DNA of 57,505 nt from Hoylesella timonensis 4401737 = DSM 22865 = JCM 15640 (GTDB lineage Bacteria > Bacteroidota > Bacteroidia > Bacteroidales > Bacteroidaceae). Every line of letters starts with the position of its first letter. The stretch's first letter is position 1. The notes beneath the pieces are model-generated. The model made no database searches and was not told the origin of the DNA. It was given only the letters and a program-made list of their open reading frames with translations. Of this stretch, positions 9,977 through 18,428 are shown in pieces. Position numbers and translations under genes: made by a program. Where the stretch lies: positions 126,091-183,595 of the forward strand of contig NZ_HG417098.1 in assembly GCF_000455445.1 (NCBI RefSeq), written 5' to 3'.

Positions 9977-10882
9977 CTATTTCTTGCTCTTCAACCATTG
10001 TGTCGTTTCTTCTATTACCCAATTGGCAATTAAATCAGATGATGCAGGCAAAATTCCCTCATTGCTGTAAACTATTTCTACATCATCTCTGGTTAGCTCC
10101 GCTTGTTTTTCCTGCATGTTGTGCCTATCTGCCATACGTTTCACGTCTGAAGTAAGATAAATACCCTGTACCAATATTCGCTTTTTTTGTTGTGCGGCAC
10201 GTTTTAATATAGGTAGTAGTTCATTTGCGAAGTCATGTCCCATCTCTATCTGTCGTGCATCAGTATAAGTTATCTTGCTGTTGTCTTTGATGTATTTTTG
10301 TACATGTTCTAACATCATGTTCCAAAATCCAATACGTTCTGGGTCGCCATGTGCAAGAAATACTACGGCTTCGTTTGCCTCATCTTTCGACATCGCTTTT
10401 ATTCGTTGTAACATCGTCTTTTCTAACACGTAGCTATAATAGAATGTTGGTCCCATGACGATAGGAACATTGGTATGAACCATCTCGGTATTTTCCTCTG
10501 CCAACTCTTCGCGTACATATCTATTATACTTCATGCCAAGAATGTTAGGTAAATCTTCTTCCGTGTGACTTGATGGGGCTATGAATAAAGGTAACGCAAA
10601 GATGGTATCAGCTCCTTGTTCCAAACAATCCTTTACTACATTGGCTATCGAAGGTTCTGTATATTCCATGAGTGCCACACGCATATAGTCGATGCCTTTT
10701 ACGGGATGAGTTGCTAATTTTTGCCGTACGATTTGTTCTAAATCCAAGACAGGTTTACGCCAACTGGGCATAGGTGAGCCATGCGCTATTACAATTAACG
10801 CATTTTTGGCTTGCATGCTACCTACTATTGTCAATAAAAATATTAATGCCAAAAGTTTTTTTCTTAAATTTTTCATTTTCAA
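9977..10882 (-). CDS. Exported CbiK/CbiX-like class II chelatase
   Basis: The 301-residue product resembles the sirohydrochlorin/cobalt chelatase (CbiK/CbiX/HemH-like) superfamily. It has LIVIAHGSPMPSW near the start (His34), a second block PLFIAPSSHTEED (His106) and a third, VVFLAHGDPE (His178), consistent with two similar halves and metal-handling histidines. Unlike the cytoplasmic biosynthetic enzymes it begins with a basic stretch and a hydrophobic segment ending MQA, a clear signal peptide, so it should act in the periplasm. It is the first gene of the SusCD operon. Inference: it may remove metal from, or insert metal into, an imported tetrapyrrole, as periplasmic CbiK of Desulfovibrio and the CobN-like HmuS of other Bacteroidota are thought to act on tetrapyrroles. 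No other tetrapyrrole biosynthesis gene is visible nearby. Confidence 0.8.
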   Translation of the reverse strand: MKMKNLRKKLLALIFLLTIVGSMQAKNALIVIAHGSPMPSWRKPVLDLEQIVRQKLATHPVKGIDYMRVALMEYTEPSIANVVKDCLEQGADTIFALPLFIAPSSHTEEDLPNILGMKYNRYVREELAEENTEMVHTNVPIVMGPTFYYSYVLEKTMLQRIKAMSKDEANEAVVFLAHGDPERIGFWNMMLEHVQKYIKDNSKITYTDARQIEMGHDFANELLPILKRAAQQKKRILVQGIYLTSDVKRMADRHNMQEKQAELTRDDVEIVYSNEGILPASSDLIANWVIEETTQWLKSKK

Positions 10883-10924
10883 GATGATATATAAATTAGT
10901 TATTTAATTTTTTTTCGTTCAACA

Positions 10925-10939
10925 ACATGCTTTGCATGT
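10925..10939. promoter_or_regulatory. Palindrome just after the operon start site, possible operator
   Basis: The sequence ACATGC-TTT-GCATGT is a perfect 6-bp inverted repeat with a 3-base centre. It lies about 10-20 bases downstream of the predicted transcription start of the chelatase operon, a place where a repressor could block transcription. No regulator is identified, and a weak RNA hairpin is the alternative. Confidence 0.35.
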
Positions 10940-10953
10940 CTCTTGTAAGTTTG

Positions 10954-10984
10954 CAAAGGTAACAGCTCCTAATTGTCAAGGCAA
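10954..10984 (-). promoter_or_regulatory. Bacteroidota promoter for the chelatase-SusCD operon
   Basis: On the minus strand TTG (10984-10982) is followed after 20 bases by TACCTTTG (10961-10954), matching the Bacteroidota -33 and -7 elements. Transcription should begin near 10947, giving a leader of about 65 nt before the chelatase ATG. Confidence 0.7.
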
Positions 10985-11130
10985 TACCTAAATATGATGA
11001 TTTTTCTCTAAATTATTGTTGGTTAGTTTCTCTTGTAGCTCCAGCAGTAAGTTCATTTAAGAACCCTAGCTATCGGAGTTATCTGCAAGTTCATTTTTAT
11101 TGTCATACATCGCCTTTCAAAATAAAATTG

Positions 11131-11138
11131 TATTTTTG
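11131..11138 (+). promoter_or_regulatory. -7 element upstream of xseA
   Basis: TATTTTTG matches the TAnnTTTG consensus. No clear TTG lies at the usual distance upstream. Transcription would start at about 11145, only a few bases before the ATG at 11147, so the message may be nearly leaderless or translation may begin at the next ATG (11159). Confidence 0.5.
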
Positions 11139-11146
11139 TACGTGAA

Positions 11147-12454
11147 ATGTCAAAGCAAATGAAACAAAAATTAACGCTTTATGAACTCAACGAAATAGTG
11201 AGTGAAACTCTCCAAACTGTCATGCCCGATGAATATTGGGTAGAGGCCGAATTGTCTGAGGTACGTGAGGTGAGAGGGCACTGTTACATGGAGTTAGTGC
11301 AGAAAGATGAGCAAACCAATACGCCCATAGCCAAGGCTTCCGCTAAATGCTGGAAGAATAAGTGGATGCTGATGCGACCGTATTTCGAGCGCATGACGGG
11401 GCAATCCTTACGAGCTGGCATGAAAGTGTTACTGAAGGTCTATGCTAATTTTCACGAGGCGTATGGGTTCTCATGGATTATCACAGAAATTGACCCCGTT
11501 TACACGATGGGTGATATGGCAAGAAAAAGACAAGAAATCATTGCCCAATTAAAGGCAGAGGGCGTCTTTGATTTACAAAAAGAACTCACCTTACCACTCT
11601 TTGCTCAGCGTGTTGCTGTCGTTTCCAGCGAACAGGCGGCAGGCTATGGCGATTTCCTGCGCCAGCTACAAGACAATGATGCAGGGCTTTCTTTCGATGT
11701 ACAGCTCTTCCCTGCTGTGATGCAAGGCGAAAAAGTTGAGCAGAGTGTGATTAATGCTTTGAACCAAATCAATGATCAGGTAGACAAGTTCGATGTGGTG
11801 GTCATCATCCGTGGGGGCGGTGCTACCAGTGATTTGAGTGGTTTCGACACCATTTTATTAGCCGAGAACGTAGCTAATTTCCCTTTGCCCATTATCACAG
11901 GAATTGGACACGATAGAGATGAGAGCGTACTTGACATGATTTCCTTTCAACGAGTAAAGACACCTACCGCTGCAGCTGCCTACTTGGTTGAACATTTGAG
12001 AAATACTTGGCATCGCATTGATGATGCAGAACAGGAAATTATACAAACTGTAAGGCATGCCATGGAACTTGAGAAGAACCGTTTTGACCTTCTTACGAGT
12101 AAAATACCCTTTCTCTTTTCTCGTGTTAAGCTCCAACAATTGACGCATTTGCAGCAGTGCCAACAGCGTTTAACTACTTCCGCAAGGCTCCACGTACATC
12201 AGGCACAGCAACACATAGAGGTTCACTCTGCCAGATTATCTCCCACTGTCCAACGTCTGCTCCTTGATACTCGTCATCATATCGACTTGTTGGAACAGCG
12301 TTGCTCGTTGCTCGACCCTCAACTTTTACTCAAGCGTGGCTATAGTATCACCCTGCATCAAGGGCGGGCAGTGCGCAATGCACACCAATTAAAGGCTGGA
12401 GATGAGATAGAAACACGTGTAGAGAATGGCATCATCAAATCAACAGTGAAGTAG
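11147..12454 (+). CDS. xseA: Exodeoxyribonuclease VII large subunit
   Basis: The 435-residue protein matches XseA along its length. An OB-fold nucleic-acid-binding domain lies at about 10-110 (YWVEAELSEVREVRGHCYMEL), followed by the catalytic region with VAVVSSEQAAGYGDFLRQL, VVIIRGGGATSDLSGFD and ITGIGHDRDESVLDMI, then a long coiled-coil stalk and a C-terminal segment (LLKRGYSIT). With XseB it degrades single-stranded DNA to oligonucleotides in mismatch and damage repair. Its partner xseB is not adjacent: it lies about 4.7 kb downstream on the same strand, beyond three minus-strand genes. The ATG at 11159 (MKQKLTLYE) is an equally good start. Confidence 0.95.
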   Translation: MSKQMKQKLTLYELNEIVSETLQTVMPDEYWVEAELSEVREVRGHCYMELVQKDEQTNTPIAKASAKCWKNKWMLMRPYFERMTGQSLRAGMKVLLKVYANFHEAYGFSWIITEIDPVYTMGDMARKRQEIIAQLKAEGVFDLQKELTLPLFAQRVAVVSSEQAAGYGDFLRQLQDNDAGLSFDVQLFPAVMQGEKVEQSVINALNQINDQVDKFDVVVIIRGGGATSDLSGFDTILLAENVANFPLPIITGIGHDRDESVLDMISFQRVKTPTAAAAYLVEHLRNTWHRIDDAEQEIIQTVRHAMELEKNRFDLLTSKIPFLFSRVKLQQLTHLQQCQQRLTTSARLHVHQAQQHIEVHSARLSPTVQRLLLDTRHHIDLLEQRCSLLDPQLLLKRGYSITLHQGRAVRNAHQLKAGDEIETRVENGIIKSTVK

Positions 12455-12459
12455 GAAAC

Positions 12460-12483
12460 AAAAGAGAATTGCTGCTCTTTTTT
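12460..12483 (+). terminator. Terminator after xseA
   Basis: AAAAGAG (12460-12466) pairs perfectly with CTCTTTT (12475-12481) across an 8-base loop and the T run continues to 12483, five bases after the xseA stop codon. This has the form of a rho-independent terminator. Confidence 0.65.
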
Positions 12484-12560
12484 CAAGAATATACGGAGAA
12501 AGTCAACCAAATCGTGCTGACACTTTCGTGTGGGCGCTCGTTCGTTGGACGAACATGTCA

Positions 12561-13112
12561 CTATAACTTCCCGTTACAATACGTCATTTCTGTAAGTTCG
12601 CACCAGCCTGCATCTTTTATTTCTCGAAGGAATAGACGTGCACACATCTCGGCATCATCGCCAGCCCGATGGTGTGTACCTTCGGGAATTTCAAACTGTT
12701 CACAGAGATAACCGAGCGTATGGCATTCAAAATCGTAGTGATGACGTGCGGCACGAAGTGTGCAATAATAGTCAACATCAAGTGTATCGAGGTGGTACAA
12801 CTCTAATGATTTGCGAATACAGGAGATGTCGAAGGCTGCATTGTGAGCTACGAGTATAGGCGTTTCCTTTAGATAGGTCAATATTTCTTGCCATACGCAT
12901 GGAAAACTGGGCGCATTCTCCGTATCTTCGGGATGAATGCCATGTATCTGAATGTTCCAATATGAGTAGGCATTGTCTTCGGGACGGATTAACCACGACT
13001 TGGTTTCGACAATCTTTCCGTCTTTCACCACACATATTCCAGCTTCGCAAACAGATGCTCGTTTGCCTGTTGCTGTTTCAAAATCTATTGCTATAAAGTT
13101 CAATCCTTCCAT
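12561..13112 (-). CDS. DnaQ-like DEDDh 3'-5' exonuclease
   Basis: From the ATG at 13112 the product is 183 residues. The exonuclease motifs are all visible: FIAIDFETAT (Asp10 and Glu12), a middle block LVAHNAAFDISCI, and the ExoIII motif HRAGDDAEMCARLFL with its His and Asp. This is the DNA polymerase III epsilon-type fold, which removes nucleotides from 3' ends; stand-alone versions act in repair or RNA turnover. An upstream ATG at 13166 in the same frame would overlap the WYL gene by about 50 bases. The chosen start sits one base after that gene's TGA and begins directly at the conserved domain, which implies coupling to the WYL regulator. The in vivo substrate is unknown. Confidence 0.88.
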   Translation of the reverse strand: MEGLNFIAIDFETATGKRASVCEAGICVVKDGKIVETKSWLIRPEDNAYSYWNIQIHGIHPEDTENAPSFPCVWQEILTYLKETPILVAHNAAFDISCIRKSLELYHLDTLDVDYYCTLRAARHHYDFECHTLGYLCEQFEIPEGTHHRAGDDAEMCARLFLREIKDAGWCELTEMTYCNGKL

Positions 13113-13113
13113 G

Positions 13114-14073
13114 TCAGTCTTTGTAATATGAGAGTAAGGTGTTTGCCATATTTCGTATTTGGTCACGCAATTTCTTTGGCTCCAACACTTCTATCTGATC
13201 TCCCTGTTGCATAACAAGTTGCACGAAGTCGTATGTCAACCTTACGTGGTATGAGAAAGTGGCAGACTCTTCGCAGGTTTCTATTTCATTTTGAGATTCG
13301 TGCAGCGGTAGCGTGCGAAGGTAGTCAGGTGCTTGATCGTAGGCTTTTAAGACGACACGTTCTATTGGTTCGTCGCTTGGAATGATGCCTGCACAACCTT
13401 CATAGAACTTCTTGATGTCAAAATCAGTTTTCATTTCAAAGGTTTTGTCAAGAATCGTTGCCTCTATGATACGGTCAAGTCCGTAGGTGCGTATTTCCTT
13501 TCGTGGTGAATACCCCTCTTCTTCTTTATGTTTCTTATTAAGTGCCGTGTAGTAAGGGTTGTTGGCAATGATATACCAACGTCGCTTTACTACTTTCAGA
13601 CAATATGGCTCAATCTCGAAGGTGTTTGGGAAGTCCTTGCCAAAGCCTTGGTGTGTAATCTTCATGACTTTATTCTCACGCATCGCCTGCATGAAAGTGG
13701 TAAGCCAAGTGTTTCCTGATGGGATATCCTCAAACACTATTCGGTCTTTCAACTTGCTATCTACTTGAATTTGGTTCAAAGTAGCATACGAGTCGATGAG
13801 CCAACTACGAAGGCTGTCATCTTCCAGTTCGATTGGGTTTTCTATATGATATTTATAACCTTTCACATCAGGGTCAAGCTCAATGGCAATATTAAATATG
13901 TCGTAAATGGCTTTCCTGTGATTGTGAAAAGTGCGAAGAGGCAGCTCATCCCCTTCACCATAGCTTAGTCCGCTTTGCTGCCACTTGGCGTTAATCTCCT
14001 TATAGGAAAGGTGTTTGTAGCGTCGAAGCGTATCCACAAGCCATACATATCTTCCAAATTGGTTTGCTGGCAT
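13114..14073 (-). CDS. WYL-domain transcriptional regulator
   Basis: This 319-residue protein has an N-terminal winged-helix-like region (about 1-70, VDTLRRYKHLSYKEINAKW and LPLRTFHNHRKAIYDIF) and a WYL domain (about 140-225) in which EPYCLKVVKRRWYIIANNPYY carries the conserved ligand-facing residues. A C-terminal WCX-like segment follows. WYL proteins bind nucleic-acid or nucleotide ligands and often control stress, repair or defence genes. The gene is followed after one base by the DnaQ-like exonuclease, so the two are probably co-transcribed and functionally linked. Family assignment is firm; target genes are unknown. Confidence 0.87.
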   Translation of the reverse strand: MPANQFGRYVWLVDTLRRYKHLSYKEINAKWQQSGLSYGEGDELPLRTFHNHRKAIYDIFNIAIELDPDVKGYKYHIENPIELEDDSLRSWLIDSYATLNQIQVDSKLKDRIVFEDIPSGNTWLTTFMQAMRENKVMKITHQGFGKDFPNTFEIEPYCLKVVKRRWYIIANNPYYTALNKKHKEEEGYSPRKEIRTYGLDRIIEATILDKTFEMKTDFDIKKFYEGCAGIIPSDEPIERVVLKAYDQAPDYLRTLPLHESQNEIETCEESATFSYHVRLTYDFVQLVMQQGDQIEVLEPKKLRDQIRNMANTLLSYYKD

Positions 14074-14097
14074 AATGCATTAGGTTTTTATTGATTG

Positions 14098-14105
14098 CAA
14101 AGATA
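14098..14105 (-). promoter_or_regulatory. -7 element upstream of the WYL gene
   Basis: On the minus strand the sequence TATCTTTG fits TAnnTTTG, 25 bases before the WYL start codon. The -33 element is not obvious, so this is a moderate call. Confidence 0.5.
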
Positions 14106-14181
14106 CAAATAGCTGCTGACATTTGTCACCCTGCTTGTTTGTTATTTGTTTTCTCACTTGTATCGTCGTCAAACATCGTTA

Positions 14182-16281
14182 TCAAAATCCTATACGTCTT
14201 GCTCTGTTTCGTTTGATACTCTCTTCGTTACATATCTCCACAAGCGATTGGAGCGTAGGCTTGTTGCCATTAACGATTTCTTGCATCACAGCCTTCCTCA
14301 CAATGTTGTCTATCTGTCCGCCACTCAACTCATAAGCTGCCGCTAACGTTTGCGCATCGGTAGCCAAGAGCGTAGGCAACTTACTCATCCAGATGTTTTT
14401 CTTTGCTTCGATGGTAGGTTTATCAAAATGAATCTTGAATAAGAATCTCCGCTCGAAAGCCCTATCAAGGTTGTCCGCCAAGTTGGTGGTTGCGATGAGG
14501 ATGCCATCGAGGTTTTCCATCTCTTCAAGAATAATGTTTTGAATGGCATTCTCTGTCTGTGCAACGCTTCCATTGTTCACATCTTTACGCTTGGAGAAGA
14601 TGGCATCAGCCTCGTTGAATAGCAGGATAGGTTTTAGCTTGCTCTTGGTGCACAATCGCCGATAGTCGGTAAAAACCTTCTTTATGAGTTTCTCGCTTTC
14701 GCCAAACCAGCATGTTTTCGTAGCACTGATGTCCACGTGCATGATAGCGCGCCCTGTAGCTTTGGCTATCTGTAGCACGCTTTCGGTCTTGCCTGTGCCA
14801 GGCTCTCCATACAGCAAAACGGCAATGCCCGTAGGCAAATTGTTCTTTTTTATCCTGTTGCAAAGTCTTTGATAGTACGCTTCCTCTAAACTATTGCGCA
14901 GAAGCGACAACTGTTTTTCAAGTGCTGGAGAGAAAAATAGTTTCTTTTTCGTTATCTTGTTGCAAGGGATTAGTTGCTTGTCAGACACCTCACTCATAAA
15001 TAGTTCCGCATCTTCGCCCAGCAACATCTCTTTTGCTTTGTCGGTCATGACCAATAGTGTGTCCTCTCCAAATAAGGAGAAGTTTGTCTCAATCACAACC
15101 AATTCCTTTTTCTGTAGTTCACTTCTTTTGTCCTTGAAGTCTTGCAACACCTTTTTCCGCATCTGACGAGGGTAGATAGTCTTAACCGCAAGTGATAAAG
15201 ATGTTTCTTCACCGTCTATCATTTCTTTTGCCACGGTGTAGAAAAGCATCTTTTCGAAGGCGTCGGGTATGAGGTTCTGTATTCTTTTTACCTCAGTTAA
15301 ATGCTGGTTTGTCTGCTCATAACTATGCACTGTTTTGTTGATAATGCGAGTCACCATCTCATTAGGTCGGTTGCTGTTGTAACGTTTTGAGGAATGAAAG
15401 AACTCGTATATGCCGTTGACGAACGAATAGATGTCGCGGTATTTATACAACTTGGAGAATGCGACGAGGTCTTCATCGTAAAAAAATTCCTTCCCTTTAT
15501 CCGTTAGTAACAGGTCTTCGTCATAATTGTCATCCAACTCTATCAGTTCCAAGGTGAAGAGAATATGCTTTCGCTCAACAATCTTCTTTCGTGTGGCAAT
15601 GCGTTCGCTGATGTTGCTGTACAAATCTTTCAAGGTAGTATTTAGATCTGAAGTTCCATCTCCATCGTCTTGGAAATTGTCATGACATATATCGTAGAAC
15701 AGAATTCGGTCCACAATGTTCCCTACTTTATCCGTTAGTTGGCGTATAAACGTAAGATGCTGGCAACATTTCTCTAATTTTTCAGCAAACAATATCAGTT
15801 CATTGGCAACAATGTTCGGGCTTTCTACCTTTTCTGCTATTCGTTTGCAAAACTCATACTTATCCATCTGCACCTCTTCTATCGTGTCATGACGGATCTC
15901 AACAGGCTTGTTGTCAATCACAGCAGATACTACAGCATCGCATACGCTATAATTCTGCTTCAAAATGTTTTCCTCATTCCTACCCCTACGCACGAGGATA
16001 CCTTTGCTTTCGAGCGATGTGAGTGCTGGCACATACTCTATCATGTCTAATGACGAGCATTCGAAATAGCTGGCAAGATCGTCCATATCGGATATTCTAT
16101 CGCGACAAGTCAGGTCAAACTGAGCAACGAACAAGTACACTTCTCCCATTGTTTCCAATCCAACCGATTGCATCACACCTTTGAAAATCTCTTGAGTCTT
16201 AGCTGCACCTAACCGCTGTAATTTGCTATCTACCAATTTCTTTGCAGCCTCTTTGATGTACTGAATGCTTGTTTTTTCCAT
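14182..16281 (-). CDS. Large AAA-family ATPase with atypical Walker B
   Basis: This 699-residue protein has about 450 residues of mostly helical N-terminal sequence that I do not recognise, then one AAA domain: Walker A GEPGTGKT (492-499), Walker B LLFNEAD (553-559), sensor ATTN (597-600) and an arginine-finger segment ERRF (610-613). The usual Walker B aspartate is Asn here (FNEAD rather than FDEAD); the catalytic glutamate remains. The domain is of the CDC48/FtsH-related type that unfolds or remodels proteins, but there is no protease motif or membrane segment, so it is likely cytosolic. The end of the gene is 108 bases from the WYL gene. The client is unknown. Confidence 0.85.
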   Translation of the reverse strand: MEKTSIQYIKEAAKKLVDSKLQRLGAAKTQEIFKGVMQSVGLETMGEVYLFVAQFDLTCRDRISDMDDLASYFECSSLDMIEYVPALTSLESKGILVRRGRNEENILKQNYSVCDAVVSAVIDNKPVEIRHDTIEEVQMDKYEFCKRIAEKVESPNIVANELILFAEKLEKCCQHLTFIRQLTDKVGNIVDRILFYDICHDNFQDDGDGTSDLNTTLKDLYSNISERIATRKKIVERKHILFTLELIELDDNYDEDLLLTDKGKEFFYDEDLVAFSKLYKYRDIYSFVNGIYEFFHSSKRYNSNRPNEMVTRIINKTVHSYEQTNQHLTEVKRIQNLIPDAFEKMLFYTVAKEMIDGEETSLSLAVKTIYPRQMRKKVLQDFKDKRSELQKKELVVIETNFSLFGEDTLLVMTDKAKEMLLGEDAELFMSEVSDKQLIPCNKITKKKLFFSPALEKQLSLLRNSLEEAYYQRLCNRIKKNNLPTGIAVLLYGEPGTGKTESVLQIAKATGRAIMHVDISATKTCWFGESEKLIKKVFTDYRRLCTKSKLKPILLFNEADAIFSKRKDVNNGSVAQTENAIQNIILEEMENLDGILIATTNLADNLDRAFERRFLFKIHFDKPTIEAKKNIWMSKLPTLLATDAQTLAAAYELSGGQIDNIVRKAVMQEIVNGNKPTLQSLVEICNEESIKRNRARRIGF

Positions 16282-16311
16282 TATTCTATACTATTTTTTG
16301 TGTTGATGTGG

Positions 16312-16319
16312 CAAAGATA
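16312..16319 (-). promoter_or_regulatory. -7 element upstream of the AAA ATPase gene
   Basis: TATCTTTG on the minus strand lies 30 bases before the ATG. A CAA/TTG element is present but at a shorter spacing (about 15 bases) than ideal. Confidence 0.45.
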
Positions 16320-16416
16320 CGGTGCAGGGTATGCCAAAAAAGTGTATAGGTTGCCAAAAAGTTGAAAAGTGTTGCGTTATTTTTTCCTGCTCATTCTTGA
16401 TAAAGGCAACCGCTGT

Positions 16417-16806
16417 TTTTGTCCTGTTATTTTACCAAAAAACGGTCATCTAAAATCTTCAAAATAGAAAAAATCAATAGGCAAACGAACTGCAAAAATG
16501 AGCTGATTTTGTCAAAATCGATGCCTTTTCAAGTTGAAACATTGATTTAATGCCCTTGGAAACATGTATTAGGGCTGTTATTTGCATGCTTCAGCAGCCT
16601 TAAAGCATGCAAATTGCACGCTTATCTCAATGCTTTAATCGCCAAAAAAGGATGAAAATAGGAAGAAAAAGATTAGGACTAAACGTAATAAGTTCAGTAA
16701 CAAGAGGTTATAAAACTTTCGTATAATTCGCATATTTGCGACCAACTTAGCCGTTGGATGATTTCACGCGAGTTTTGAGAGGCACTTTGTAAAGAAAATT
16801 CAGCAT
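16417..16806 (+). repeat. 390-bp intergenic repeat, copy A
   Basis: This copy begins TTTTGTCCTGTTATTTTACC and ends near GCACTTTGTAAAG followed by AATTCAGCAT. It is exactly as long as copies B and C and similar to both throughout. It contains a strong hairpin in which ATTTGCATGCTT (16580-16591) pairs perfectly with AAGCATGCAAAT (16603-16614) over an 11-base loop. The 61-codon frame open in the other copies (here 16607-16792) has two in-frame stops (TAA and TAG). No terminal inverted repeats or target duplications are obvious. Confidence 0.85.
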
Positions 16807-17035
16807 CAATAAACACTTAAAATCAAGAATAAAAAAGAATTGAAGAGCGGCTTTTAAGTCTGCAAATCTCGCAAGATTGTTTCTCTTGATGATGCGAAAA
16901 TGTGTGTCTTCACCTGTAACCTGTTTGTGATTGGATTGCTATTGTATAAAAGAGACAAACGCTATTTAATGACAAGAGCCGTGCCTTAACCATTATATAT
17001 ATGACTACTAATGTGCTTATTTCTGATTTTATTCG

Positions 17036-17043
17036 TATTTTTG
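17036..17043 (+). promoter_or_regulatory. Possible -7 element upstream of xseB
   Basis: TATTTTTG fits TAnnTTTG, about 130 bases before the xseB ATG, but no TTG lies at the proper distance. A promoter here would make xseB expression independent of xseA. Confidence 0.35.
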
Positions 17044-17172
17044 CCATATCAACCATGGGACAGGAAGGGACATCAGACTGTGCAAATCACATGGTGCGCC
17101 GCGTCTCATGTCGAGGGTCGTGTCGTGCAAGGCGCCATGGTAATATCTTTTATCATATAGCAGAACAGAAAA

Positions 17173-17367
17173 ATGGCAAAGGAAATGAACTACGAAGAGG
17201 CTGTGCAACAGTTGGAAAGTATTGTGCAGCGCATGGAAAATGATGAGTTGGACATTGATGAACTGACCACGGAACTTAAGAAAGCCCAACAACTTATCAA
17301 GATGTGTAAAGCGAAACTCACCAAGGTGGACGAAGATATTAAGAAGATACTTTCGCAAGACGATTAA
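17173..17367 (+). CDS. xseB: Exodeoxyribonuclease VII small subunit
   Basis: The 64-residue protein has the XseB signature: YEEAVQQLESIVQRMENDELDIDELTTEL followed by a second helix (AQQLIKMCKAKL). The family is a short two-helix protein of 60-80 residues, so this is full length. Several copies bind the stalk of XseA and are needed for active exonuclease VII. It lies about 4.7 kb from xseA rather than overlapping it, with an AAA ATPase, a WYL regulator, a DnaQ-like exonuclease and a repeat in between. Confidence 0.92.
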   Translation: MAKEMNYEEAVQQLESIVQRMENDELDIDELTTELKKAQQLIKMCKAKLTKVDEDIKKILSQDD

Positions 17368-17572
17368 GCTTGTAAATGTGCTTTTGAGAGGTGTTACCCA
17401 CCCTATTTTTTATAACTCTATGACTCGTGGAAATTGATGCAATGCCTTGACAGGCTTGTCTACATGGATGAGCAAGGAAAAGTATAATGAATTTATATAT
17501 TGCAGACAATCAGCGCATTGTAAAAATGTGTTTGCCGTCTAAAAGGATGCACCGCAATAAGCATAATAGTCG

Positions 17573-17604
17573 TTTGGCTGAAAATAAATAATTGCTTACC
17601 TTTG
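17573..17604 (+). promoter_or_regulatory. Bacteroidota promoter for trmB
   Basis: TTTG (17573-17576) and TACCTTTG (17597-17604) are separated by 20 bases, an ideal match. The start site would be near 17611, 13 bases before the trmB ATG. Confidence 0.75.
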
Positions 17605-17623
17605 CAGTATAGCAACAACCAAT

Positions 17624-18394
17624 ATGGGCAAAGGAAAATTAGCAAAATTTGCTGAGATGGAAACGTTTGAAAATGTTTTCCAATATCCGCATTCAGTGAT
17701 AGAGCAAGTGCCGTTTGAAATGAAAGGGCACTGGCGAGACCAATATTTCAAGAACAATCATCCGATAGTGTTAGAACTGGGATGTGGAAAGGGCGAATAT
17801 ACGGTGGGATTGGCAAAACTATTTCCCTACATCAACTTCATAGGAGTTGACATCAAGGGCGCACGTATGTGGACTGGTGCCAAGCAAGCGATAGAACAAG
17901 GACTGGCAAATGTGGCATTTCTGCGTACCAATATCGAACTGATAGATCGTTTCTTCGGTCAAGACGAGGTACAGGAAATATGGCTCACATTTTCAGATCC
18001 GCAAATGAAAAACGTACGGAAGCGACTCACAAGTACATATTTTATGAACCGCTATCGATGCTTTTTGGTAGATGGTGGATTGATACACCTGAAGACAGAC
18101 TCTAACTTTCTTTTTACATATACCCTTGCCATGGTGGATAACAATCGGCTGCCCATCGTTCAAAGTACAGAAGATTTGTATCATACCACAGATATGGATG
18201 AAGCGACAAAGCAAATATTGTCTATCCAGACTTATTACGAATCGATGTGGATAGCAAGAGGTCTAAACATTAAGTACTTGAAGTTTAAGCTTCCCCGAAA
18301 TGGCATGCTGGAAGAACCCGATATAGAAATACCCCTTGACGACTATCGCAGCTATCACCGAAGCAAGCGAAGCGATAAGACAGTGGGTAAATAA
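17624..18394 (+). CDS. trmB: tRNA (guanine-N7-)-methyltransferase
   Basis: The 256-residue protein has the class I methyltransferase SAM motif [16 protein letters not shown] (about residues 49-64), then [12 protein letters not shown] and the TrmB-specific block [19 protein letters not shown], where the family typically has FPDPWPK-RH. It transfers a methyl group from SAM to N7 of G46 in the tRNA variable loop. The N-terminal sequence ([15 protein letters not shown]) is also typical of Bacteroidota TrmB. The last 30 residues are basic and may aid tRNA contact. A strong promoter lies just upstream and mrp follows after 34 bases, so the two may be co-transcribed. Confidence 0.92.
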   Translation: MGKGKLAKFAEMETFENVFQYPHSVIEQVPFEMKGHWRDQYFKNNHPIVLELGCGKGEYTVGLAKLFPYINFIGVDIKGARMWTGAKQAIEQGLANVAFLRTNIELIDRFFGQDEVQEIWLTFSDPQMKNVRKRLTSTYFMNRYRCFLVDGGLIHLKTDSNFLFTYTLAMVDNNRLPIVQSTEDLYHTTDMDEATKQILSIQTYYESMWIARGLNIKYLKFKLPRNGMLEEPDIEIPLDDYRSYHRSKRSDKTVGK

Positions 18395-18428
18395 ACATGT
18401 TAAATAATAGAATGATTTGATATAAATA

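Larger units (their letters stand above)
16282..17172. other. 891-base intergenic region holding repeat copy A
   Basis: Between the divergent AAA ATPase and xseB genes this region holds the ATPase promoter, one full 390-bp repeat (16417-16806) and a possible xseB promoter. Bases 16807-17030 are AT-rich with no coding frame or tRNA that I can support. A plus-strand open frame from 17001 overlaps xseB in another frame and looks spurious. Confidence 0.6.

Noticed and set aside
12540..12554. GTTCGT-TGG-ACGAAC hairpin
   Set aside because: It has no T run on either side; it might help end the exonuclease gene but I could not support a terminator.
17001..17243. 80-codon plus-strand frame overlapping xseB
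   Set aside because: It overlaps xseB in another frame, has a promoter-like element inside it and shows no conserved features.
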